5,063 nucleotides of DNA from Oscillospiraceae bacterium (GTDB taxonomy: Bacteria > Bacillota > Clostridia > Oscillospirales > Oscillospiraceae): the NCBI GenBank assembly GCA_017399325.1, contig JAFQDY010000181.1, positions 1 to 5,063 on the forward strand. Direction: 5' to 3'. Made by a program: the position numbers and the translations under genes. Below, piece after piece: positions 1 through 5,063 of the stretch. The notes under the pieces are model-generated. The model was given only the letters and a program-made list of their open reading frames with translations. It had not been told where the DNA came from and did no database searches. Numbering within the stretch: position 1 is the stretch's first letter; every line of letters starts with the position of its first letter.

Positions 1-767
1 ATAAGCCCAACGCGCCCGCTTTGGAGAATGTAAAGGGCGCGATTTCTGTGAAGGATGTGTCCTTTGCTTACGACGGCGATTTGGATGTGCTCCACAATGT
101 AAGCTTGGAAGTGACCCCCGGCGAGACCGTGGCCATTGTGGGCCCCTCCGGCGGCGGCAAAACCACATTATGTCAACTGATCCCCCGGTTCTATGATGTG
201 TCCTCCGGCGCTATCGCCATCGATGGACAGGACATCCGGGATGTGACCCAAAGCTCCATTCATAAGAATATCGGCATTGTCCAGCAGGAGGTGTTCCTGT
301 TCGCCGATACGATTTTTGAGAATATCCGCTATGGCAAGCCCGATGCCACCATGGAGGAGGTCATCGAGGCCGCCAAGAAAGCCGAGATTTACGAAGATAT
401 CCTGGCAATGCCCCAGGGCTTCCAGACCTATGTAGGCGAGCGTGGCACGCTCCTCTCCGGCGGACAGAAACAGCGTGTGGCTATCGCCCGGATCTTCCTG
501 AAGAATCCGCCCATTTTGATTTTGGACGAGGCAACCTCTGCATTGGACTCCGTCACCGAAGCCAAAATCCAGCGTGCCTTTGATGCCCTGTCCCAGGGCC
601 GTACCACTTTGATCATTGCTCACCGGTTATCCACCATCCGGGCAGCCCAGCGGATCGTGTCCATTGCCGACGGCAAGATCACCGAATGCGGCTCTCACGA
701 GGAGCTGATGGCCCAGGGTGGCATCTACGCAAATCTTTATCAAACCCAAAATGCAACTTTTGCATAA
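1..767 (+). CDS. ABC exporter ATP-binding domain, C-terminal part (5' partial)
   Basis: This is the nucleotide-binding domain of an exporter-type ABC transporter (MsbA/multidrug/lipid class), cut by the left edge. Numbering from the TTG at 21: A-loop Tyr17, Walker A GPSGGGKTT (41-49), Q-loop Gln89 in IVQQEVFLF, X-loop TYVGERG (136-142), signature LSGGQ (145-149), Walker B ILILD plus catalytic Glu170, D-loop SALD (173-176) and switch His201. The X-loop is characteristic of exporters, so the missing upstream part should be a six-helix membrane domain of roughly 330 residues. The frame stays open from base 3 (K-P-N-A-P-A-L) and TTG21 has no ribosome binding site, so TTG21 is not taken as the start. 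All ATPase residues are intact, so the domain should be active. The substrate cannot be read from this half. Many such proteins pair with a second half-transporter encoded next door, which cannot be tested here. Confidence 0.95.
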   Translation, partial: KPNAPALENVKGAISVKDVSFAYDGDLDVLHNVSLEVTPGETVAIVGPSGGGKTTLCQLIPRFYDVSSGAIAIDGQDIRDVTQSSIHKNIGIVQQEVFLFADTIFENIRYGKPDATMEEVIEAAKKAEIYEDILAMPQGFQTYVGERGTLLSGGQKQRVAIARIFLKNPPILILDEATSALDSVTEAKIQRAFDALSQGRTTLIIAHRLSTIRAAQRIVSIADGKITECGSHEELMAQGGIYANLYQTQNATFA

Positions 768-774
768 TTTCCCC

Positions 775-803
775 TTGCTTTTTTTGAAAATATGGTGTAT
801 AGT
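775..803 (+). promoter_or_regulatory. Possible sigma-A promoter of the tRNA-Leu gene
   Basis: TTGCTT (775-780), a 17-nt spacer and TATAGT (798-803) lie 33 nt upstream of the mature tRNA 5' end, which would give a leader of about 26 nt. The -10 box is good (5/6) but the -35 is weak (3/6). No terminator hairpin separates the ABC exporter stop at 767 from the tRNA, so read-through from the upstream gene could also supply the tRNA. Confidence 0.45.
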
Positions 804-835
804 ATGTGGGTAACTGATGAAGCTACCCTACACCT

Positions 836-922
836 GCCGGTGTGATGGAATTGGTAGACGTAGTGGACTCAAAATCCACCGATGGCGACATCGTGCCGGT
901 TCGAGTCCGGCCACCGGCACCA
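836..922 (+). tRNA. tRNA-Leu(CAA), reads UUG codons
   Basis: The class II tRNA folds completely. The acceptor stem is GCCGGTG (836-842) with CACCGGC (912-918), then discriminator A919 and an encoded CCA (920-922). The anticodon stem is GTGGA/TCCAC (863-867/875-879) around loop CTCAAAA, giving anticodon CAA at 870-872. The long variable arm CGATG-GCGA-CATCG (880-893) is typical of tRNA-Leu. The T arm is GCCGG-TTCGAGT-CCGGC (895-911), and the D loop contains the usual TTGGTAGAC. The discriminator A73 and the long variable arm are leucine identity features. The 19 nt at 901-919 recur exactly at 1082-1100. Confidence 0.97.
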
Positions 923-962
923 AATAAAAGAGAGAGGCTTTCGCCTCTCTCTTTTATTTTTT
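922..962 (+). terminator. Intrinsic terminator after tRNA-Leu
   Basis: A perfect 17-bp inverted repeat (922-938 with 943-959) encloses a TTTC loop. The top of the stem is GAGAGAGGC/GCCTCTCTC, and the stem ends in TTTTATTTTTT. The A-rich 5' arm, strong GC top and T-run are those of a Rho-independent terminator. It begins on the last base of the tRNA CCA, so 3' trimming must remove the hairpin to release the mature end. Confidence 0.93.
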
Positions 963-996
963 ATCTGCAGGTTGTCGGACTTGAACCCATCTAAAT

Positions 997-1016
997 GCGG
1001 CGCGGACGAGCGCCGC
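997..1016. repeat. GC-rich hairpin inside the element
   Basis: GCGGCGC (997-1003) pairs perfectly with GCGCCGC (1010-1016) around a GGACGA loop. It is markedly GC-rich compared with the surrounding intergenic DNA and has no T-run after it, so it is not a terminator. Confidence 0.6.
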
Positions 1017-1045
1017 CGGCGAGGGCTAGACCGAGCCGAACCTTA

Positions 1046-1076
1046 ATTTTTGCCCGTCACCCGCAAGGGCAAAAAT
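1046..1076. repeat. 10-bp hairpin inside the element
   Basis: ATTTTTGCCC (1046-1055) pairs perfectly with GGGCAAAAAT (1067-1076) around an 11-nt loop (GTCACCCGCAA). No GC-rich stem is followed by a long T-run on the plus strand; on the minus strand the T-run is within the stem. A role as terminator is therefore weak, and it is better read as part of the element's fold. Confidence 0.6.
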
Positions 1077-1081
1077 GCAAA

Positions 1082-1100
1082 TCGAGTCCGGCCACCGGCA
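1082..1100 (+). repeat. Exact 19-nt copy of the tRNA-Leu 3' end
   Basis: TCGAGTCCGGCCACCGGCA is identical to 901-919, in the same orientation and 181 bp away. The match stops at both flanks (A1081 for T900, T1101 for C920), so it includes part of the T loop, the T-stem 3' arm, the acceptor 3' arm and the discriminator, but not CCA. No tRNA body precedes it, so it is not a second tRNA gene. An attachment-site relic and the end of a repeat element are both possible readings. Confidence 0.85.
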
Positions 1101-1120
1101 TATAACGCCACGGCATATAC

Positions 1121-1174
1121 TTCCACCTCATCCGTCAGCCCTTGGGCTGACACCTTCTCCTTAAGGAGAAGGCT
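1121..1174. repeat. Two-hairpin intergenic repeat unit
   Basis: A short CACCTCATCC lead is followed by GTCAGCC-CTTG-GGCTGAC (1134-1151) and, one base later, a perfect 20-bp palindrome CCTTCTCC-TTAA-GGAGAAGG (1153-1172). This twin-hairpin arrangement matches, from memory, a widely dispersed intergenic repeat in gut Bacillota genomes; I could not run a search to confirm it. No open frame crosses it. It may be a REP/MITE-like sequence or a transcript-end structure; no T-run follows the second hairpin on the plus strand. Confidence 0.6.
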
Positions 1175-1401
1175 ATAAAAAATCATCGAAATCCAACCGT
1201 TTTTTCATTGAACGATTCAATCAACTGTATTGTCTGCGGTGGACATTTGCCTGTGAGGAAAATACAGTAAAATTGCGGATTCTGGCCGTTTTTGGTTGAA
1301 AACCCCCTTTATTTTAATCGCAAAAGTTCTGTAATTTATCCACATTCGCAGTAAACCACCAAAAAGAAACACAAAAAAGTTTATTTTTTTCAAAAAAATG
1401 C
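1175..1401. other. AT-rich intergenic stretch upstream of the liv promoter
   Basis: I see no credible gene here on either strand. Short minus-strand open frames exist, but they are low-complexity Phe/Lys-rich readings of A/T tracts without a supported ribosome binding site. The only ordered features are a 6-bp dyad ATTGAA-CGA-TTCAAT (1207-1221) and an odd palindrome of seven T, C, seven A at 1384-1398, flanked by A1383/T1399, that ends three bases before the liv -35 box. Confidence 0.6.
1383..1399. promoter_or_regulatory. A/T palindrome abutting the liv -35 box
   Basis: A-T7-C-A7-T forms a perfect odd-length palindrome directly upstream of TTGACA at 1402. Its position suits an UP-element-like A/T tract or an operator. 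It does not fit the CodY consensus well (about 8 of 15 by hand), so no regulator is assigned. Confidence 0.3.
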
Positions 1402-1429
1402 TTGACAACACAGTTTTCGGGTATATAAT
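1402..1429 (+). promoter_or_regulatory. Consensus sigma-A promoter of the liv operon
   Basis: TTGACA (1402-1407), a 16-nt spacer and TATAAT (1424-1429) are both perfect hexamers. Transcription would start near 1436, leaving a leader of only about 29 nt before the ATG at 1465. That is too short for a T-box or riboswitch, so any amino acid control should act at the promoter by a DNA-binding protein. Confidence 0.9.
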
Positions 1430-1464
1430 GTATGTATTCCACAAAAATTGGGAGGTAAAGAAAA

Positions 1465-2634
1465 ATGAAAACAACTAGAATTATTGCAATCGCACTGTGT
1501 TTGACCATGTGCCTGGGCCTGTTGGCAGGCTGCGGCGGCAAAAATGATTACACCGCCAATAACACCGAGTTCGTTATCGGTGTTTCCGGTCCTCTGACCG
1601 GTGGCGCTGCCATTTACGGTACTGCTGTTGCCAATGCTGCCCAGATCGCTGTTGACGAGATCAACGCTGCCGGCGGCCTGAACGGCGTTAAGTTCAAGTT
1701 CATCGCTATGGACGACAAGCACGACGCAACATTGGTTTCCGGTAACTACTCCGCTATGCTGGAGCAGGGCATGCAGGTCTCTTTGGGCACTGTTACCACC
1801 GCCCCCGGCATGGAGTTCAAGAACCTGGCCAAGGACGACAATGTCTTCTTCCTGACCCCCTCTGCAACCGGCGACAAGATTCCCGAGTTCGATAACGGCT
1901 ATCAGATGTGCTTCGCTGACGGCAACCAGGGTAAGGTCGCAGCAGAGTTCGTGAACGCCAACTTTGCAGGTCAGACCATCGGCGCTTTCTACAAGTCCGA
2001 CGAAGATTACTCCAAGGGTATCTTCACCCAGTTCATGAGCAGTCTGGATAAGTCCGTCACTGTGGTTGAAACTTCCTTCACCGAAGCCGGCGCTACCGAC
2101 TTCTCCACCCAGATCGACACGCTGAAGAACTGCAAGTTCATCTTCATGCCCATCTACTACCAGCCCGCTACTTTGTTCCTGACCCAGGCTAAGGATATTT
2201 TTGGCGCTGATGTTGTTTACTACGGCTGCGACGGCTTCGACGGCATTGACAGCCAGGAAGGCTTCGACATCAACACCATTCCTCAGAAGGTTACCATGCT
2301 GTCCCACTTCAACTCCAAGGCAACCGAAGGCGCTGCCAAGGAATTTATCGACAAGTATGTTGCCAAGCACGGCTCTGACACCCTGAATCAGTTCGGCGCT
2401 TCCGCCTACGACTGCGTTTACGCGATCTACGGCGCTATGAAGAAGGCCATTGACGAAGGTGAGAAGATCGATGTTACCATCAGCGCTTCTGACCTGTGCG
2501 ACATTCTGAAGGCACAGTTCTCCGGCGGCTACACTCTGACCAACGGCGCTACCGGTGCTGAGATCAAGTGGGAGTCCAACGGTTACGTTAACAAGGCTGC
2601 TATCCAGTACATCATCAAGGAAGCCAACGGCTAA
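1465..2634 (+). CDS. livK: Branched-chain amino acid ABC transporter substrate-binding lipoprotein
   Basis: This is the extracytoplasmic solute receptor of a LIV/HAAT-type importer, 389 aa, of the Leu/Ile/Val-binding (Peripla_BP_6) family. A short signal (MKTTR then a hydrophobic core) ends in the lipobox LLAGC with Cys23 as the lipidation site, so the protein should be tethered to the outer face of the membrane. The mature part opens with the family-typical VIGVSGPLTGGAAIYG (37-52) and AAQIAVDEINAAGG, then DD at the usual place, PSATGD, and a later YDCVYAIYGAMKKA helix. The ATG is set by GGGAGG (1450-1455), 9 nt upstream. Codon use is strongly biased (AAG over AAA, TTC over TTT), as expected for an abundant protein. 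The exact ligand (Leu/Ile/Val, another amino acid, or an amide/urea-like solute) cannot be fixed from sequence; livK is a family-level name. Confidence 0.93.
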   Translation: MKTTRIIAIALCLTMCLGLLAGCGGKNDYTANNTEFVIGVSGPLTGGAAIYGTAVANAAQIAVDEINAAGGLNGVKFKFIAMDDKHDATLVSGNYSAMLEQGMQVSLGTVTTAPGMEFKNLAKDDNVFFLTPSATGDKIPEFDNGYQMCFADGNQGKVAAEFVNANFAGQTIGAFYKSDEDYSKGIFTQFMSSLDKSVTVVETSFTEAGATDFSTQIDTLKNCKFIFMPIYYQPATLFLTQAKDIFGADVVYYGCDGFDGIDSQEGFDINTIPQKVTMLSHFNSKATEGAAKEFIDKYVAKHGSDTLNQFGASAYDCVYAIYGAMKKAIDEGEKIDVTISASDLCDILKAQFSGGYTLTNGATGAEIKWESNGYVNKAAIQYIIKEANG

Positions 2635-2652
2635 TACCTTTTCTGATCAAAC

Positions 2653-2686
2653 GCCTGCACATACCGGTACGCCGGTATGTGCAGGT
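2653..2686 (+). terminator. livK-livH intergenic hairpin (attenuator or mRNA stabiliser)
   Basis: A perfect 14-bp stem, CCTGCACATACCGG (2654-2667) with its complement at 2672-2685, is capped by TACG and can add a G-T pair. Only TCTTTG follows, so it lacks the U-run of a full terminator. Sitting 20 nt after the binding-protein stop and inside the operon, it most likely protects the upstream livK message from 3' decay or causes partial termination, giving more receptor than permease. The role is inferred from position. Confidence 0.7.
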
Positions 2687-2747
2687 CTTTGTAGTATTAT
2701 TGCACCTATTTTTTACACACGAAATCTTGATTTAAGCGGGTAAAATT

Positions 2748-3620
2748 ATGGAAATTATATTTTCGACCCTGATCAACGGCCTGAGTCTGGGCGGCATTTA
2801 CGCGATGATCGCCCTTGGCTACACCATGGTCTACGGCATTGCAAAAATGCTGAACTTCGCCCACGGCGATGTGATTATGATCGGCGGCTACTTAATCTAT
2901 GTCTTTATGGCAACAAACAACCCCTTGCTGGCGATTATCCTGTCGGTTATCGGTTGTATGATCCTTGGCATCACCATCGAAAAGGTTGCATACAAGCCTC
3001 TGCGTGGTGCCTCTCCCCTTGCGGTGCTGATCACCGCCATCGGTGTAAGTTATCTGCTGCAGAGTCTGGCGCAGATCATTTTCGGCTCTGCCACCAAGAT
3101 GGTTACCGTATATGAATTCGGCGCCATCAAACTCTTCGGCACTACCATTCAGGTATCCGCCCTGGTAACATTGGGTGTCACCGTGGCAGTGATGACCCTT
3201 CTGACACTGTTTGTCAAATGCACCCGTCTGGGCAGAGCCATGATCGCCGTGTCCGAGGACCGGGCGGCCGCCCAACTGATGGGTATCAATGTGAATGCCA
3301 TTATTACCATTACCTTTGCCATTGGTTCTGCATTGGCTGCTTTGGCAGGTCTTTTCTATCTGCTCAAAGCCCCTGCGGTGTCCAATACCATGGGTGCGAT
3401 GCCCGGCATCAAGGCATTCACCGCTGCGGTTATCGGCGGCATCGGTTCTATTCCCGGCGCTATGCTGGGCGGCATTTTGCTGGGTGTTGTGGAGAGCATC
3501 TCCTACAAGATCACCGCAATTGCCCCCTATACAGACGCCATTGAGTTCTCCATTCTGATCATCATTCTGCTGGTCAGACCCACCGGCTTCCTCGGTAAGA
3601 AAAGGAGGGAAAAGGTATGA
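2748..3620 (+). CDS. livH: Branched-chain amino acid ABC transporter permease LivH
   Basis: This is an integral membrane permease of the LivH family, 290 aa, the usual length. It forms half of the translocation channel with LivM. The N-terminus shows the family pattern INGLSLGGIYAMIALGYTMVYG followed by LNFAHGD (35-41). The coupling-loop region around 158-200 reads GRAMIAVSEDRAAAQLMGIN, which contacts the ATPases. The C-terminus has FTAAVIGGIGSIPGAMLGG before the last helices and a basic tail GKKRREKV. An in-frame TAA at 2733-2735 restricts the start to ATG2748. The upstream GCGGG (2736-2740) is a weak ribosome binding site, in contrast to the strong ones before livK, livM and livG. The stop overlaps the livM start by 4 bp (ATGA), so translation is probably coupled. 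Confidence 0.95.
   Translation: MEIIFSTLINGLSLGGIYAMIALGYTMVYGIAKMLNFAHGDVIMIGGYLIYVFMATNNPLLAIILSVIGCMILGITIEKVAYKPLRGASPLAVLITAIGVSYLLQSLAQIIFGSATKMVTVYEFGAIKLFGTTIQVSALVTLGVTVAVMTLLTLFVKCTRLGRAMIAVSEDRAAAQLMGINVNAIITITFAIGSALAALAGLFYLLKAPAVSNTMGAMPGIKAFTAAVIGGIGSIPGAMLGGILLGVVESISYKITAIAPYTDAIEFSILIIILLVRPTGFLGKKRREKV
3604..3608 (+). promoter_or_regulatory. Ribosome binding site of livM within livH
   Basis: GGAGG lies 8 nt before the ATG at 3617, inside the last codons of livH. It fixes the livM start and supports independent or coupled initiation at the ATGA overlap. Confidence 0.85.
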
Positions 3621-4741
3621 GATTGGGCAAATTCAAAATCAATCACTATATCAACTATATGGTCATCGGCGCTTTGCTGCTGGTATTGGGCGGTATGACC
3701 CTTGCGGGCAACCGGTTTGACAACTCCCTTCTGTTCCTGCTGGAAAAAATGGCCATCGGCATCATTTTGGCAGTTTCCCTGTCGCTGGTGGTTGGCTTTT
3801 TGGGTGAACTTTCTTTGGGCCACGCCGGATTTATGTGCGTTGGCGCATATCTGGGCGGCAAAGTTGCCAGTCTGCTTGTGCCCACAATGGGTAACGGTCT
3901 GGCCGCCTTCGCAATCTCCTTGGTTGTGGGCGCTGCCGCGGCTGCCGTTTGCGGTATCATTATCGGCATTCCCGCCCTGCGCTTAAGAGGCGACTATCTT
4001 GCCATCGTAACATTGGCCTTTGGCGAGATCGTCAAGACCCTGTTCCAGAACACTTCCGACGAATCTTTCGGCGGCACACTGGGTCTGGACACCCCCCGTT
4101 ACGATAAGAAGTATCTGTTCATCATCGCCTTTGTGCTGGTTCTGGTCACTTTGGCCATCGTGCAGAATTTCATTCGCTCCAAACACGGCCGGGCCGTTAC
4201 CGCCATTCGGGATAACGAGATCGCCGCCAAGGCAACAGGCATCAATGTGACCAAGTACAAGTTGATCGCATTTATCACCTCTGCTGCCCTTGCGGGCGTA
4301 GCCGGTGTGCTTTACAGTTACAGCAACTACACGGTGCAAAGCGCCAAGTTCGACTACAACTACTCCATCGAGATCCTGGTAATGGTGGTTCTGGGCGGTA
4401 TGGGCAGCATCAACGGCGCCATCGTGGCTGCCGCACTGATCACCTGGCTGAACACCTGGCTGCCCACTGTTCTGACCGGTCCTATGGCCGTGCTGCAGAA
4501 TCTGCTCTACGCGCTGATTTTGATCGTGATCGTGGTCTACGGCAACGCACCTGCGCTGAAGGGTTTCCGCGATAAGTACAACTTGAACGCACTGGTGAAC
4601 AGATTCCGCAAGGCAGACCCCTCCCACATTCACGATGACGAGGCAAAGTGGAATGTAATCCCCACCAAGATCAGTATGGACGAGATTCTGTCTGTTGATA
4701 TGACACCCCAGGATAAGCAGGAATACGGAGGGGATAAATAA
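3617..4741 (+). CDS. livM: Branched-chain amino acid ABC transporter permease LivM
   Basis: This is the second channel subunit, 374 aa. Conserved LivM landmarks are SLVVGFLGELSLGHAGFMCVGAYLGG (about 56-81), IPALRLRGDYLAIVTLAFGEIV (about 118-139), and the coupling region GRAVTAIRDNEIAAKATGIN followed by AGVAGVLYS (about 193-235). VMVVLGGMGSINGAIVAA precedes the last membrane segments. Hydrophobicity ends near residue 310, leaving a hydrophilic tail of about 65 residues (KGFRDKYNLN to the end, rich in Asp, Lys and Glu) that should be cytoplasmic. Some LivM proteins carry such a tail; its function is not known to me. The TAA stop shares its last A with the livG ATG (TAATG). It works with LivH, LivG and an expected LivF. 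Confidence 0.95.
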   Translation: MRLGKFKINHYINYMVIGALLLVLGGMTLAGNRFDNSLLFLLEKMAIGIILAVSLSLVVGFLGELSLGHAGFMCVGAYLGGKVASLLVPTMGNGLAAFAISLVVGAAAAAVCGIIIGIPALRLRGDYLAIVTLAFGEIVKTLFQNTSDESFGGTLGLDTPRYDKKYLFIIAFVLVLVTLAIVQNFIRSKHGRAVTAIRDNEIAAKATGINVTKYKLIAFITSAALAGVAGVLYSYSNYTVQSAKFDYNYSIEILVMVVLGGMGSINGAIVAAALITWLNTWLPTVLTGPMAVLQNLLYALILIVIVVYGNAPALKGFRDKYNLNALVNRFRKADPSHIHDDEAKWNVIPTKISMDEILSVDMTPQDKQEYGGDK

Positions 4742-5063
4742 TGGCTGAATATATACTTGAAACAAAAGATCTGGGCATCTCCTTCGGTGGCCTGAAGGCT
4801 GCGCAAGATGTGAATATCCGCATCAAGAAGAATCAGATCTACGGTCTGATCGGACCCAACGGTGCCGGCAAGACCACCATCTTCAACTTGCTGACCTGCG
4901 TTTATAAGCCTACCACCGGCACATTTTTCCTGGACGGCAAGGAAATGAAAAACCTGACCCCGGAAAAAATCAACCAAAAGGGCATTGCCCGGACATTCCA
5001 GAACATCCGCCTGTTCAACAATATGACCGTTGTCAGAAATGTTATGGTAGGTCTTCACAACCG
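4741..5063 (+). CDS. livG: Branched-chain amino acid ABC transporter ATP-binding protein LivG (3' partial)
   Basis: This is the N-terminal 107 residues of a LivG-type ATPase (family about 255 aa), cut by the right edge. It begins MAEYILETKDLGISFGGLKAAQDV and contains Walker A GPNGAGKTT (38-46) and the Q-loop RTFQNIRLF with Gln87. MTVVRNVMVGLH (95-106) follows; RTFQNIRLF plus this motif is the hallmark of LivG rather than LivF. The signature LSGGQ-type motif, Walker B and H-loop lie beyond the window. The ATG at 4741 is set by GGAGGGG (4727-4733), 7 nt upstream, and overlaps the livM stop by one base. It hydrolyses ATP on the cytoplasmic side to drive uptake, normally as a heterodimer with LivF, which should be the next gene. 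Confidence 0.96.
   Translation, partial: MAEYILETKDLGISFGGLKAAQDVNIRIKKNQIYGLIGPNGAGKTTIFNLLTCVYKPTTGTFFLDGKEMKNLTPEKINQKGIARTFQNIRLFNNMTVVRNVMVGLHN

Larger units (their letters stand above)
961..1105. repeat. Small structured element with tRNA-tail-like inverted ends
   Basis: The outer 24 nt on each side (961-984 and 1082-1105) form an imperfect terminal inverted repeat, 19 of 24 matching by my hand alignment. The core is TGCAGGTTGTCGGACTTGA on the left against TGCCGGTGGCCGGACTCGA as the reverse complement of the right. Both ends resemble tRNA T-arm/acceptor tails: the left one, read on the minus strand, contains GGTTCAAGTCC, and the right one equals 901-919 of the tRNA-Leu. Inside are hairpins at 997-1016 (GCGGCGC/GCGCCGC) and 1046-1076 (10 bp, ATTTTTGCCC/GGGCAAAAAT, 11-nt loop). 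It has no coding capacity. It could be a MITE-like repeat, a degraded attachment site or a structured RNA; the boundaries are approximate because the outer TTAT/ATAA may be chance. Confidence 0.5.

Noticed and set aside
21..23. TTG as the start of the first gene
   Set aside because: The frame is open to the window edge, no ribosome binding site precedes it, and exporter-type ATPase domains are normally fused to a membrane domain upstream.
1040..1103. A second tRNA gene ending at the 19-nt repeat
   Set aside because: No anticodon arm, D arm or matching 5' acceptor strand can be found; the T-loop start is altered (A1081) and the encoded CCA is absent.
1383..1399. CodY box
   Set aside because: Only about 8 of 15 positions fit AATTTTCWGAAAATT and the central CWG is missing; an A/T palindrome alone is not enough.
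1430..1464. T-box or amino acid riboswitch before livK
   Set aside because: The leader is about 29 nt and has no stem-loop or T-box motif.
1217..1541. Small minus-strand open frames of 75-85 aa
   Set aside because: They run through A/T homopolymer tracts and the liv promoter, give low-complexity Phe/Lys-rich proteins, and lack a supported start.
1390..2370. 326-aa open frame on the minus strand
   Set aside because: It lies antisense to livK, whose strong codon bias leaves the opposite strand free of stops. The predicted protein is a low-complexity Val/Gly/Leu-rich reading with no recognisable family.
2686..2747. Internal promoter for livH
   Set aside because: TTGCAC at 2700-2705 has no acceptable -10 box at 16-18 nt spacing.
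3983..4765. 260-aa open frame on the minus strand
   Set aside because: It is antisense to livM and the livG start; the protein is His/Gln/Asp-rich with no domain, as expected for the shadow of a membrane-protein gene.
4630..5058. 142-aa open frame on the minus strand
   Set aside because: It is antisense to the genuine livG reading, which has Walker A and Q-loop motifs and a proper ribosome binding site.

Overview
The window looks like chromosomal DNA of a low-to-mid-GC Gram-positive bacterium. The best guess is a gut-type member of the Clostridia (Oscillospirales-like). The reasons are strong GGAGG-type ribosome binding sites, a near-consensus sigma-A promoter, a lipobox-bearing solute-binding protein, a tRNA with encoded CCA, and a two-hairpin intergenic repeat of a style I associate with gut Bacillota. 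The taxonomic placement is inference; no marker gene is present.

Layout. Positions 1-767 hold the C-terminal nucleotide-binding half of an ABC exporter whose membrane half lies off the left edge. A tRNA-Leu(CAA) gene follows (836-922), closed by a perfect 17-bp hairpin terminator (922-962). From about 961 to 1464 there is no credible protein gene. This stretch starts with a small structured element with inverted, tRNA-tail-like ends (961-1105); its right end repeats 19 nt of the tRNA-Leu 3' end exactly. Next come a two-hairpin repeat (about 1121-1174), an AT-rich stretch, and a sigma-A promoter (1402-1429).

That promoter drives a branched-chain amino acid (LIV/HAAT-type) ABC import operon: livK/livJ-like lipoprotein (1465-2634), livH (2748-3620), livM (3617-4741) and the start of livG (4741 to the window end). 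A livF would be expected just beyond. The binding protein captures the amino acid outside the membrane, LivH and LivM form the channel, and LivG with LivF supplies ATP hydrolysis. The permease and ATPase genes are tightly coupled (4-bp and 1-bp overlaps). The binding-protein gene is separated from them by 113 nt containing a perfect 14-bp hairpin without a U-tract, a layout that usually goes with much higher expression of the binding protein.

The coding content is ordinary. The least explained part is the intergenic element downstream of the tRNA. I do not see a new multi-gene system here.
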